DNA from: Pareuzebyella sediminis
GTDB lineage: Bacteria; Bacteroidota; Bacteroidia; Flavobacteriales; Flavobacteriaceae
DNA: 64,000 bases
Assembly: GCF_008367235.1 (NCBI RefSeq)
Contig: NZ_VTZS01000002.1
Coordinates: 620,001 to 684,000 of the forward strand
Direction: 5' to 3'
A model generated the notes under the pieces. The model saw only the letters and a list, made by a program, of their open reading frames with translations, did no database searches and had not been told where the DNA came from. Below, piece by piece: positions 1-9,700 of the stretch. Numbering within the stretch: position 1 is the stretch's first letter; each line of letters starts with the position of its first letter. The position numbers and the translations under genes were made by a program.

Positions 1-841
1 AGATATTGAGGGCAGAAGTGTTATAATACTTGAAGATATTGTAGATACGGGTCGAACGCTTCAGACCTTGATTCATATGTTCTCCAATATTAAGGTCAAG
101 GAGTTCAAAATTGCGACGCTCTTCTTTAAGTCGGAAATCTATAATGGGGAGTATTCAGTAGATTATGTAGGTATAGAGATACCGAATAAATTTATTGTGG
201 GGTATGGGCTGGACTATAAAGAACTCGGAAGAAATCTAAAAGAAGTATACCAAATAAACCAAACACATATGATCAACCTCGTACTATTCGGGAAACCTGG
301 TGCCGGAAAAGGTACTCAAGCTGAGTTTTTAAAAGAAAAATATAATCTCAAGCATATTTCTACCGGCGATTTGTTTCGGTACAATATGAAAAACGACACA
401 AAACTTGGCCAACTTGCCAAATCATACATTGACAATGGTGATTTGGTACCCGATGAAGTAACCATTAAAATGCTTGAGGACGCCGTTGAGAAAAACCCCG
501 ACGCCAGCGGTTTCATATTTGATGGTTTCCCTAGAACTGCCGCGCAGGCCGAAGCTTTAGATAATCTTCTCACGGCAAAAAACATGAAGGTAGATGCGAC
601 TATCGCCCTTGAAGCCAATGACGAGGTTTTAATACAGCGTCTCTTGGAACGGGGTAAGGTAAGCGGTCGCTCAGATGATCAAGATGAAGCCAAAATTCGC
701 AATCGTTTTGATGAATACAATACGAAGACGGCTCCTCTTAAAGATTATTACGAGGCCCAGGGAAAATTTCACAGTGTTAACGGTATAGGGGCTATAGATG
801 AAGTGACCCATCGTTTGGGAAAAGTTATCGAAGAGCTTTGA
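1..841 (+). CDS. adk: Hypoxanthine phosphoribosyltransferase-adenylate kinase fusion (5' end outside window)
   Basis: The gene enters the window already open. The first codons give the phosphoribosyl-pyrophosphate binding motif VIILEDIVDTGRTL typical of hypoxanthine/guanine phosphoribosyltransferases (purine salvage). The same frame runs without a stop into a complete adenylate kinase (ATP + AMP = 2 ADP), which begins at the internal Met at 269 and is 190 residues long. That half has the P-loop GKPGAGKGT at its residues 8-16, an FDGFPRT motif and a short lid without the four-Cys zinc site. Both domains act on purine nucleotides in the cytoplasm. Many Bacteroidota carry hpt, adk and obgE side by side; here the first two are joined. 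Internal initiation at 269 is possible, so separate adenylate kinase may also be made. The upstream start is not visible. Confidence 0.93.
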   Translation, partial: DIEGRSVIILEDIVDTGRTLQTLIHMFSNIKVKEFKIATLFFKSEIYNGEYSVDYVGIEIPNKFIVGYGLDYKELGRNLKEVYQINQTHMINLVLFGKPGAGKGTQAEFLKEKYNLKHISTGDLFRYNMKNDTKLGQLAKSYIDNGDLVPDEVTIKMLEDAVEKNPDASGFIFDGFPRTAAQAEALDNLLTAKNMKVDATIALEANDEVLIQRLLERGKVSGRSDDQDEAKIRNRFDEYNTKTAPLKDYYEAQGKFHSVNGIGAIDEVTHRLGKVIEEL

Positions 842-925
842 AGGGCGTACTTTAGAAAGACCTTCCGTTTTATAGGAAAGACGTCCGGCCGGTAGAGAGC
901 ACAGGCGGTTCAAATTAATTATACC

Positions 926-2359
926 ATGGTATACGTAAGAAAGAGGGTCCAATTTACACTTTCTACATTGCTTTTTGCTTTCTTGCAGTGGGGTATGCTA
1001 TATTCTCAAGGTCATGAAAAGGTCTATTTTACCACAGGCTTAAAGATCGGTGAGGTGACCGATACCAGCGCGGTTATTTTGACTCGCCTTTGCGCAGTGG
1101 AAGAGCCAAATCCGATTGTTCATAGACAAAAGGAACCTCCGTTTCGAGAACCGATCAACTTTGACGACACTATGCCCGTTGTACAAATGGATGGGGGAGT
1201 ACCAGGTGCTTTCGGGGAAGTTAAAATGGAACTGATCTCGAATAGTGACACTATTTCAAGAGGCTGGACGTATGTGTCTTCCTATAAAGACTACACCATT
1301 AAAAATGTATTTCATGGTTTAAGGCCTTACACCAAATACAAACTGGTACTTTCTGGACGTAAAAACGAAAATGCCCCGGTAACAAAAATCAGGGGTGAAT
1401 TTCGAACGGCACCAAAGGCTCAAGAAATCGTTCCCGTATTTTTTACATCGTCTACCTGTCAATATTTTTGGGATTACGACGACCCTCTCAGAGGATTTAA
1501 GGTGTATGATCAGATGAGAAATTTAAACCCCGATTTCCATTGCCAGACGGGGGACTATGTCTATTATGACAAACCCGGCCCAATGGCTACTACCGTAAGT
1601 TTAGCGCGGCATAAATGGCATGCCATCAATGCATGGTCCTCACTTGTAGATTTTTACGCACATACCCCGTTATTTATTCAAAAAGATGATCACGATGTGA
1701 CTAAAGATGACGCCACCCCATTTAGTACACCGTTCGGTGAGATTACCTTTGATGACGGTATTGCCATTTGGAAAGAGCAGACCCCTACCTATGAAAATAG
1801 GCCGTATAGAACTTTACGTTATGGTCAAGATTTGGAAATTTGGTTCGTTGAAGGACGCCTTTATAGAAATACTGATAACAGCGGCGAACCCCAAGGTTCG
1901 ATTTGGGGCGATGAACAGAAGAAATGGTTTGTCAAATCCGTAGCGGACTCTGATGCTACATTCAAAATATTGATGTCTCCCACTCCAGTGGTCGGTCCGG
2001 ACCGTGATGCAAAAAGGGATAACCATGCAAATTCAACATACGAGGAAGAAGGTAGGTGGCTTCGTAATTTCATCGCCGCTCAGAAAAATATGTATATTGT
2101 TAATGGCGACAGACACTGGCAATATGTTTCGAAGGACTCGTCAACCGGAGTGCTTGAATTTAGTCAAGGCCCTTCAAGTGATGCACACGCCCAAGGATGG
2201 AAAGTGGGCGATGTACGGCCGGAGCATGAATTTTTAAGGGTCATGGGAGGGTTTTTGGCAGTAAAGGTGGAACGCGTGCACGCTATCGCGCAAATCGCTT
2301 TTATCCATTATGATGTCAACGGCAATCAAGTGCATAGAAAGGTCATTTTATCTAAATAG
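926..2359 (+). CDS. PhoD-like alkaline phosphatase family protein, secreted
   Basis: A 477-residue protein of the PhoD-like metallophosphatase family (phosphomono- or phosphodiester hydrolysis outside the cytoplasm). Residues 1 to about 28 form a signal peptide with basic RKR and a hydrophobic stretch ending near SQG. An N-terminal beta domain of about 130 residues follows, with phrases such as VTDTSAVILTR and GLRPYTKYKLVLSG that recall the fibronectin-like domain of PhoD. The catalytic part shows TSSTCQYFWDY, QTGDYVYYD, KDDHDVTKDD and NGDRHWQYVS, which supply the Asp, Asn and His metal ligands. The start lies 84 bases after the hpt-adk stop. The substrate cannot be deduced; related families include phospholipase D-type enzymes. 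Confidence 0.88.
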   Translation: MVYVRKRVQFTLSTLLFAFLQWGMLYSQGHEKVYFTTGLKIGEVTDTSAVILTRLCAVEEPNPIVHRQKEPPFREPINFDDTMPVVQMDGGVPGAFGEVKMELISNSDTISRGWTYVSSYKDYTIKNVFHGLRPYTKYKLVLSGRKNENAPVTKIRGEFRTAPKAQEIVPVFFTSSTCQYFWDYDDPLRGFKVYDQMRNLNPDFHCQTGDYVYYDKPGPMATTVSLARHKWHAINAWSSLVDFYAHTPLFIQKDDHDVTKDDATPFSTPFGEITFDDGIAIWKEQTPTYENRPYRTLRYGQDLEIWFVEGRLYRNTDNSGEPQGSIWGDEQKKWFVKSVADSDATFKILMSPTPVVGPDRDAKRDNHANSTYEEEGRWLRNFIAAQKNMYIVNGDRHWQYVSKDSSTGVLEFSQGPSSDAHAQGWKVGDVRPEHEFLRVMGGFLAVKVERVHAIAQIAFIHYDVNGNQVHRKVILSK

Positions 2360-2410
2360 GATTGTGCTACAAACCCTTTTAAGAAAGCACCATGCCTATC
2401 GTGAATTCCG

Positions 2411-2418
2411 TACTTTTG
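2411..2418 (+). promoter_or_regulatory. Putative obgE promoter, -7 element
   Basis: TACTTTTG matches the Bacteroidota -7 consensus TAnnTTTG exactly and lies 31 bases before the obgE start. No clear TTG sits 17-21 bases upstream, so the -33 element is weak or absent. Assigned by motif only. Confidence 0.45.
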
Positions 2419-2449
2419 TGGTTTAATCTATAGTGTTAAACTCATTTTC

Positions 2450-3451
2450 ATGACCGAAGGTAATTTTGTTGACTATGTTAAAGTACAAGCCCAATCAGGG
2501 AATGGCGGTAAGGGCTCGACTCACTTGCACCGTGAGAAGTATGTAGCCAAAGGAGGACCTGATGGTGGCGATGGGGGGCGCGGTGGCCACGTTATCGTTC
2601 GGGGAAACGAAAATCTTTGGACCTTGGTGAGTTTTAAGTTCAAAAAACACTTCAAAGCAGGTCATGGAGAGCACGGTGGGAAACAAAGAAGTAGCGGTGC
2701 TGACGGTGAGGACGTGTATATGGATGTTCCTCTAGGTACGGTTGTCAAGGATGCCGAAACCAAAGAGACGCTTTTTGAAATTACTGAAAACGGCGAAGAG
2801 AAAATCTTGGTAAAAGGAGGTATTGGCGGACGTGGTAACTGGCACTTCAAAAGTAGTACCAATCAGACCCCACGCTATGCCCAACCTGGAATATCGGGCG
2901 AGGATATCGAAGTTATTTTAGAATTGAAGGTTTTGGCCGATGTGGGCTTGGTAGGCTTCCCAAATGCGGGAAAGTCAACCCTACTTTCAGTTATAACATC
3001 CGCTAAACCCAAAATTGCCGATTATGAGTTTACCACACTAAAGCCCAATTTAGGGATTGTTCAACATCGCGATTTTCAAAGTTTTGTAATGGCCGATATT
3101 CCCGGTATTATCGAAGGAGCCGCTGAAGGCAAAGGACTCGGGCATTACTTTTTGCGACATATCGAACGCAATGCGACCCTTTTGTTCCTGATACCGGCCG
3201 ATAGTAACGATATCAGTAAGGAATATGACATTTTGTTAGATGAGCTTCGTAGATATAATCCTGAACTTTTAGATAAGGAACGTTTGGTTGCAATTTCAAA
3301 AAGTGATATGCTCGACGAAGAGCTTATGAACGAAATGAGAACGGAATTGGATGAAGATTTTAAAGATGTTCCTTATATGTTCATCTCTTCCGTGGCTCAA
3401 CTGGGGATTACCGAACTTAAAGACAGGCTTTGGGCTATGCTAAACAATTGA
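2450..3451 (+). CDS. obgE: GTPase Obg
   Basis: A 333-residue Obg/CgtA GTPase, a ribosome-associated factor for 50S assembly and stress control. Residues 1 to about 158 are the glycine-rich Obg fold ([23 protein letters not shown]). The G domain follows, with G1 GFPNAGKST near residue 168, the switch region [12 protein letters not shown]3 DIPGIIEGA near 214 and a G4 written SKSD instead of NKxD near 285. It ends soon after the G domain, so the C-terminal extension of some homologues is absent. The order hpt-adk-phosphatase-obgE resembles the hpt-adk-obg neighbourhood of other Bacteroidota, with the phosphatase inserted. An exact -7 promoter motif precedes it. Confidence 0.97.
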   Translation: MTEGNFVDYVKVQAQSGNGGKGSTHLHREKYVAKGGPDGGDGGRGGHVIVRGNENLWTLVSFKFKKHFKAGHGEHGGKQRSSGADGEDVYMDVPLGTVVKDAETKETLFEITENGEEKILVKGGIGGRGNWHFKSSTNQTPRYAQPGISGEDIEVILELKVLADVGLVGFPNAGKSTLLSVITSAKPKIADYEFTTLKPNLGIVQHRDFQSFVMADIPGIIEGAAEGKGLGHYFLRHIERNATLLFLIPADSNDISKEYDILLDELRRYNPELLDKERLVAISKSDMLDEELMNEMRTELDEDFKDVPYMFISSVAQLGITELKDRLWAMLNN

Positions 3452-3644
3452 TAAAAAGATATATCGGCTTTAAACGGGCTTTTTTGTGTTTTAATAACAC
3501 CACTTTTAACCGATGCACTTTCTCCTTCTAAGGCGGTAGTTTCTTTTTTAACATAGCGCATTGTAGTATCGAATACGTAGTCGATGAGTTTCATCCAGAT
3601 GGAGCTCCAAAATCTGGTTATACAACTGTAATTGAATTGTAGTT

Positions 3645-4163
3645 ATGAGGTATTCAGTAAAGCTCTTCGTACTTTTTACTTTGCTCTCATGTAGTAGCGT
3701 TCGCGTTAACTATGATTATGAAGAGGCTGCCGATTTTTCGAATTATCACACATATAATTATTATTCTGATATGAATACTGGCCTTAGTGAACTTGATACA
3801 AGGCGTCTACTCACCTCGCTCGACGGGCAAATGAAATTAAAAGGGATACGCTTTTCGGAAGACCCCGATTTCTTGATCAATATCGAAAGTCGATTGATTC
3901 CATCCCCGAATAGTACCTCGATCGGATTGGGAGTTGGGGGGACAGGTAGAAACGTTGGGGGTGGTATCTCCGTGGGTATTCCTGTTGGACAGAGCAATAT
4001 AGAAAGACAAATTTTCTTCGACTTAATAGATAGTCATAGTAATGCCTTGTTCTGGCAGGCGGTCAGCGAGGATTCTTTTAAGGAAAATATATCACCTGAA
4101 AAGCGGGAAGAACACCTGCAAGCATTGGTGGCTAAAGTATTCTCTAAATATCCTCCCAAATAA
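3645..4163 (+). CDS. DUF4136 family lipoprotein
   Basis: A 172-residue predicted lipoprotein. The N-terminus has a short hydrophobic run ending in the lipobox LLSC with Cys16. The rest matches the pattern of DUF4136 proteins: an early V-x-Y-D-Y motif, F-x-x-Y-x-T-Y, a GIRFSEDPDFLIN segment, a glycine-rich middle (GLGVGGTGRNVGGGISVGIP) and a late LFWQA followed by a helical end. These proteins sit in the periplasm or on the outer membrane and have no known function. It stands alone between obgE and a small membrane protein, about 190 bases from each neighbour. Confidence 0.82.
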   Translation: MRYSVKLFVLFTLLSCSSVRVNYDYEEAADFSNYHTYNYYSDMNTGLSELDTRRLLTSLDGQMKLKGIRFSEDPDFLINIESRLIPSPNSTSIGLGVGGTGRNVGGGISVGIPVGQSNIERQIFFDLIDSHSNALFWQAVSEDSFKENISPEKREEHLQALVAKVFSKYPPK

Positions 4164-4407
4164 GCTTAGGTATTCAAGCCTTTCCATCTGTTATATACGT
4201 AAATTCACCCTCTTTGGTAAGAATACTTCTCTATCGAATAATTTTTATTTGTAGGTACCCCATTATTCAATATTTTCGAACAACCATTGAAGAAAAACCT
4301 ACATTTCGAGTATTGAAAAGCCTGCTTTCCTTTTTGACTTTTCGGTGCCTACCTTTCTTCTTTGGATATTAATAGCCACTATACAAACCTTTTAAGAAAT
4401 TGTCTTC

Positions 4408-4767
4408 ATGGCCAGGCGCGCCCTTTATTATGTTGAAAACTATAAGATAGAAGTTATCAAAACTTTTTTTGGAAAGGAAAAAGTACTTCTGAATGGGAAA
4501 AAAGTCTCCGAAAAACGCATCGGTACGGGAGTGGAGCATATCTTCTCTATTGACAAGAACAACTATAAGATAGTTCCGCGAGAGGCAACTAGCGCTAAAA
4601 GAATGAATGCCTATGAAATTAGAAAGAACGGAAACCCAATGGCCCTGATGAACGCGGTAAGCACTAATTCACTTCAAATGTTTTTACTGATTATTACGAT
4701 TGGGCTGGGTTGTGGTTTTCTTTTTGGTATGATACTCTATAAAATGTTCTTTCCGGTTTCGGTTTAA
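4408..4767 (+). CDS. Hypothetical small protein with C-terminal membrane anchor
   Basis: A 119-residue protein I do not recognise. The first 85 residues are hydrophilic, lysine-rich and alternate in a beta-like pattern (YKIEVIKTFFGKEKVLLNGKK). Residues about 88-112 form one clear transmembrane helix (FLLIITIGLGCGFLFGMILY), followed by a very short tail. There is no signal peptide, so it is probably a tail-anchored inner membrane protein with its soluble part in the cytoplasm. It converges with the transglutaminase gene on the other strand. The ORF is free of internal stops and has normal codon use, so I consider it real. Confidence 0.65.
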   Translation: MARRALYYVENYKIEVIKTFFGKEKVLLNGKKVSEKRIGTGVEHIFSIDKNNYKIVPREATSAKRMNAYEIRKNGNPMALMNAVSTNSLQMFLLIITIGLGCGFLFGMILYKMFFPVSV

Positions 4768-4847
4768 AGCTTTTTATCGTTGGATAATTCTTTCTTCAAT
4801 TTCCATTCTTACCGTTTTTCGAACCAAGGTATGATTCCTGAGCATTG

Positions 4848-5861
4848 TCAATTTCTTTTTACCCTTACCACGTAGGTTGCTACGATTTTGTTATCGACTT
4901 TCAGATGAACGTCATATCGGCCGGTTCGATCAAAAGTATATCTCATAGTGAGGATATTTTTATCTTTTTCTATTGAAGGTTTTACGGTTCGGTTGGCTTT
5001 GCCGCTATTTAGAACAAGGTCTATAGTATTCACTTCGAGATGGTCTGGTATATGAAATGAAAAGATCACATTATTATTCTTTGCGGTTTCCAGATGCATC
5101 TTTTCCGGGAAAACAGGAATGATAGTGGAGGTAAAGGCTTCTTTATATACCAAGGGACCCTTTATAAATGCATCGAAGGTCGGAGGATGTGGCAAAAAAG
5201 TCAGTTCTGTATTCAAAGGATAGTGGTTCTTCACAAACAAAAGGGGATCTGCCAAGAAATAACCATCATGGTACTCGCCTTGAAATTCGGGCGTGTAATC
5301 TTCAATCTTTATGGAGCCGGCCGACCATGTGGCATCACACAAATACCATTTATCATTTAAGAATACCGCATTCCAAGAATGATTTGGAGTACTTTGACTA
5401 TTCAAACGAACCGCAGCGGTACGGCCAAAACCATTGATGATCTTACAATTGATATTCGCGAGCCCTGCCATTTCACGGGTCAAATACGCATAACCCGTAC
5501 AGGCCGTCTTTCTATGTTCGATCAATTTCTGGAAGACTTTTGGAGTGAAACCATCGTTCCATTGCTTATAGGCATCCCAGTTCTCGGCATATTTTTTACG
5601 TTTTTTACTAGTGGTAATATAACCGTGATAGTCGTTTTCGATATTAGTGCATATCCAGGTATATATGGCCCTAAATCTCTCGACCTCGGTGTTGAGTTTT
5701 GAGGTGAGGTTATAGGTCAATAAGGGAAGATTTTTGAGGCTTGCTCCCCGATAGACCATGGCGATACTATCCGCTTTTTCAAAATCGACGGTATAGAAAT
5801 CGGAGCGTTGGCCAAAGGCCATTGCTCCGAATAAAAATATAAGGCAAATGATACCTCTCAT
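4848..5861 (-). CDS. Secreted transglutaminase-like domain protein
   Basis: A 337-residue exported protein with a signal peptide at residues 1 to about 18 (ends AMAFGQ). The central transglutaminase-like fold (Pfam Transglut_core type, as in kyphoscoliosis peptidase) has a complete catalytic triad: Cys121 in KTACTGYAYL, His161 in PNHSWNAV and Asp176 in LCDATWS. The last 100 residues are beta-rich and end with a basic tail, possibly an Ig-like binding domain. Likely activities are peptidase or amide-bond transfer in the periplasm; the substrate is unknown. Its ATG overlaps the stop of the upstream gene by one base (TAATG), so the two are translationally coupled. Confidence 0.85.
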   Translation of the reverse strand: MRGIICLIFLFGAMAFGQRSDFYTVDFEKADSIAMVYRGASLKNLPLLTYNLTSKLNTEVERFRAIYTWICTNIENDYHGYITTSKKRKKYAENWDAYKQWNDGFTPKVFQKLIEHRKTACTGYAYLTREMAGLANINCKIINGFGRTAAVRLNSQSTPNHSWNAVFLNDKWYLCDATWSAGSIKIEDYTPEFQGEYHDGYFLADPLLFVKNHYPLNTELTFLPHPPTFDAFIKGPLVYKEAFTSTIIPVFPEKMHLETAKNNNVIFSFHIPDHLEVNTIDLVLNSGKANRTVKPSIEKDKNILTMRYTFDRTGRYDVHLKVDNKIVATYVVRVKRN

Positions 5862-6595
5862 TACCTAAAGAGTGCTACAAACTTTTGAAAGATGTTGCGC
5901 TTAGATTTATAGGTTCCTTCTACGGAAACCTCGCCCATAAGCTCGATATCACTGCTTTCGAATTTTATAGTAATATCTATGGTGTCATTTTCACTTTGGG
6001 CTATCCGATACGATTTTGTATCGTATCCGAGGTAATTGAAAACAAGTATATCTCCTACCTTCAAGGCTTTCGGAAATTCGAACTTTCCCTCCAAATCGGT
6101 CGATACACCGATATCAGATCCTTTTAAAACGACAGAAACTCCTGGTAAGGGTAGGTTGTCTTCGTCGATGACTTTTCCCTTAACGATGTACGTCTCATAG
6201 AACTGATGTGGAGCAAATTCAATATTTCCAGAAGACGTGACCTGCGCTGGCCATTTTGAAATTATGCTTGGGCTTTCAAGGGCCTGCACAGAAGTAGAAG
6301 CACTTATGGTCAAAACCGCAAAGCATAAAGAGCCTATCCGAGTCGGCCAAAAGTTGCTTTCGTTGGTGACTCCTACGGATACATTTGCCGACTCTAATTG
6401 ATTACGTTTAAAACGGCCACATATAGTATGGGTTTTGCTACTAACTTTCTGGGTTATCATGGTTTTTGACATCATGCTAAAATCTATAACTTCTTTTTGG
6501 CATTGGGGACAAAGCCCTCCTTTTTTCGTTCTTTTAAAGGTATCAAATTTTTCAGAACAAGGGTTTTTAATAGTAATACGTACTGCTTTTTCCAT
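5861..6595 (-). CDS. Membrane protein with Cys-rich N-terminus and carboxypeptidase-regulatory-like domain
   Basis: A 244-residue protein with three parts. Residues 1-62 form a small Cys module (Cys13, Cys29-P-Q-Cys32, Cys59-GRF) of a kind seen at the N-terminus of many flavobacterial envelope proteins, probably metal-binding. Residues about 87-105 are a transmembrane helix (IGSLCFAVLTISAS). Residues about 135-205 are a CarboxypepD_reg-like beta sandwich (VKGKVIDEDNLPLPGVSVVL, then FNYLGYDTKSY). The topology is probably cytoplasmic N-terminus with the sandwich in the periplasm. It is coupled by a one-base overlap to the secreted transglutaminase-like gene, so the pair probably works together at the envelope. 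Function unknown. Confidence 0.75.
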   Translation of the reverse strand: MEKAVRITIKNPCSEKFDTFKRTKKGGLCPQCQKEVIDFSMMSKTMITQKVSSKTHTICGRFKRNQLESANVSVGVTNESNFWPTRIGSLCFAVLTISASTSVQALESPSIISKWPAQVTSSGNIEFAPHQFYETYIVKGKVIDEDNLPLPGVSVVLKGSDIGVSTDLEGKFEFPKALKVGDILVFNYLGYDTKSYRIAQSENDTIDITIKFESSDIELMGEVSVEGTYKSKRNIFQKFVALFR

Positions 6596-6598
6596 AAG

Positions 6599-6739
6599 GC
6601 ATCGGTTTATTAGTTAATACCTAAACTATCATTTATCGATGTTTCAAAAAATTTGTATTGAGTGAAGCACCCTTGTCGTTGGGTTACTATGTGGTTTCGA
6701 TGAGTTTGGCCATGTTTAGAATTTAAAAAAAACCGATGC
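6599..6739. repeat. 10-bp inverted repeat arms flanking the leader of the 5861-6595 gene
   Basis: The arm GCATCGGTTT at 6599-6608 is exactly complementary to AAACCGATGC at 6730-6739. In the minus-strand transcript the second arm ends four bases before the start codon at 6595, and the first arm is followed by a U-run just after the alpha-2-macroglobulin stop. A long-range stem or a chance match are both possible. Confidence 0.35.
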
Positions 6740-6759
6740 TCAAGGGAGATTTTCTAAGA

Positions 6760-9700
6760 TCAATTGCCTACCAGTACTTTTTCTCCTTCGGAGTGGCTAT
6801 TGAATTCAGGGGCATACATGTTTTCGATGGTAGTAATACCATTGCTGAAGGCTCCGGCGTTGTTCACTCGTAGGTCATATTCGAAAACGTAAACCCCTTT
6901 AGGCAAATAATCGAAAAAGAAATGGGTGCTGGCATCTTTGGTACTCTCATAATAGCCCAAACCATCTTGCCATTTATATTGCGACAAAACGTTTACCGGT
7001 TCAAAGCCTGCCGCTCGCATATCTTTCATATGGATGTATTCCATATCGCGGTCGGAGCGGATTTCGATTCTAACTCTAACCAAATCACCCACTTTTAGTG
7101 TGGTACGGGAAGTAATTTCGGTGATTTTTTCGCCGGTATCGGTATTCTTTTTTAAAAAAAGATTTTTCTTCAGTTGTAAGGGTGTTTCTGAGGATGTTAT
7201 CTTATCCATATCTTCAAAGTATTGCCAATACAGAGCGCCCCATGCCATGCCTTTTCCCTTTTGTGTCAATTGAACGGTAGCCATGGTCGGCTTTATATCT
7301 TTCGGTCCCCAAGAGGTTTTAAAATAGCCCGTTCCAGCCTCCACCTTTACATTTTCGAGTTCGGAAGGTTCGATTTTTTTTCCTCCGACCAAAACATCAA
7401 CAGCTTCGGTAAAGGAGAGCCAGTCGCTTCCTTGAAGCAATAAGGCATAAATCGCTTCGGTGGTCGCTTTGGTAGTTTTCCAATGTGAAGTCTGCTTGTT
7501 TTTCAATAGCCAGATTTTAAGGTTATCGATGGTTTCGATGTCGTTTTGTATTTCTCCAAAGGCCTCTATCATTAAGGCTTGCGTCTCGATGGGTGCTTGG
7601 TGCCATTGCCAAGATGCCGTGTTTTCTTTCCAGTACATGCCAATTTCATCTGAAATGATACTGTTTTCTTTTAAAGAGCGCAAGATTTTGGTAGCGGTTT
7701 CGCGGTCGTTCATTCGATATAAGATCAGGGCCAACATACCTTTGGCATACAGTCCCTTCTTCATCCAGTACGTTTGGGCTTGGTTTTGATAGTATTTGGT
7801 AATTTCCTGAACTTTTTCGGAGGTTTTTATGTCCTTGAAAAAGCTACGCATATACAGATAATGGATCTGTGTCTGGCTCAAATGGTCCTCTTCGAGATTC
7901 GAACTATATTTTTTCATGCGGTCGTACTCGTTTGTGAATTCGGAGTCCAAGTAGGCTATCGCGTTTTGAATAATTTCTGTTTGGTCGCTAAGCACGGCCG
8001 AATTGATATTTAGCTTCTTCAAATGACCCAATCCGGCAACAACATGTTGGGTGATGAACCGATTGTCAGGTCCGCCCTTGAACCAAGCCCAAGCTCCGGA
8101 GGGCTTTTGGTTATTTTTTAGACTTAGTAGAGCGGATAGCCTTTCGTTTTTCATCTTGTTGAGGTCAAAAAGTAAGGCTATTCGTTTTTTCTGTTCGGCT
8201 TCCGATTCGGCATCGCGCAACCACGGGGTTTCTTGAATAAGCAGCGATTTCAGTTCCTCGTTCTTTTCGAGATTACTTATCAAGGCGTCAGAATTGGCCC
8301 ATTGTTCAAATACCTGTTGTATTCGCGGGTTTGAATTCGCAATATGGGTTGCCAAAGTATTGCTGTAATACCGTGCAAAGATTTGCTCGTTGCAATCGTA
8401 GGGGTACTCCATCAAATAAGGTAGAGCCTGAACCGCGTACCAAGCGGGGTTGGTAGTAATTTCTAAGGTCAATTGGTGATGATTGAGCGTATGTGAAGAC
8501 ATATCTTTCAACTTATCCAACGTAAATGTCTTGGTCTGATCGCTTCGCACCCATATGGGAAGGGTCTCGGTGACCAACATGCGGTTGGTCAACACCGGCA
8601 GCAGGTTTTGTTCCCCATCACTGAATTCACCGGCCTTGGCCACTATCTTGTATTGAAGTGCCCTCAGGTCTTTCGGTATGTGCAATCGCCAGGAGACTTG
8701 GGTGTTGCCCATGGCATCTATCGAGAATTCTTTTTGGAGACCCTGCCCCGTAATTAGTAGCGCTCCAACATCCTCTCCTGTCAAGCCATTTTCGAGCATC
8801 AGTTGGGCGGTGCCTGAAAGGGATTTTGTGGTCAGGTTGCTAATTTTGCTACTGATAGTAATTTCATCGCCTTCCCGTAAGAACCGCGGTACATTCGGTA
8901 CTATCATCAATTCTTTTTGGGTCACCGAGGTAAACGTAGATACTGCACTTTCGAGACTTTTGGTGTAAGCCAATAATTGTAGTTTCCATTCGGTGAGGGC
9001 CTCGGGGGAAGTAAACGTAAATGACACGTTGCCCTCATTATCCGTCATTAGCTTGGGAAAAAAGAAAGCCGTTTCCTGTAGATTTTTTCGAACCTGTATG
9101 TCCTCGAAACCGTTTTTATTTTTTAGGGCTTCGGTGCTTTTATCTTCCACTTCCAGAACTTCTACGCCGGCCAGATTACCTTGTAGGCTTTCTTCGGCAA
9201 CTTCATCTTTGTTGACTTCCATATCCATGGAAGCGGCATTAGCCATGGGTGCGGCTTGTTTTCTTACGAGTCCCGTCGACTGAAAGCGAATGGGCTGTCT
9301 TCCAAAATAGAATCCGAACCAATTGAACGAATCATAAAGTTGGGGTTTAATACTATAAGATTCGGGATCTTGATAGGTTCTAAACGATTCGATGCCGAAA
9401 CTATTTTGGGCATGGCTAAAGAAGCTTGAATAATAGTTTGCCCTGAAAAGGGGTTCGAAACTGTAGACATGCGGGCGAAATGCATCTAATGAAGTGTCGT
9501 ACATGCTGGCCAATAATTCGGCCGTAACCTTTTCGCCTTTAGGGCCCTTAACCTTGAAGGCCCAGGTTTCCTCCTCACCAGGCCGTAATTTATCGCGAAA
9601 GGTCATGGTCTCGATGTGAAGTTTCGATGTAGGGTAGGGGACCGAAATGGACAGCGAGCCCGATTGAAAAGAATTAAAAGCCGAAAAACTATAATGTACG

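Noticed and set aside
3397-3594. Minus-strand ORF of 65 codons covering the obgE end and the following gap
   Set aside because: It has some protein-like phrases (MKLIDYVFDTTMRYVKKE), but about a quarter lies antisense to obgE and no family is recognised. A gene remnant is possible but unsupported.
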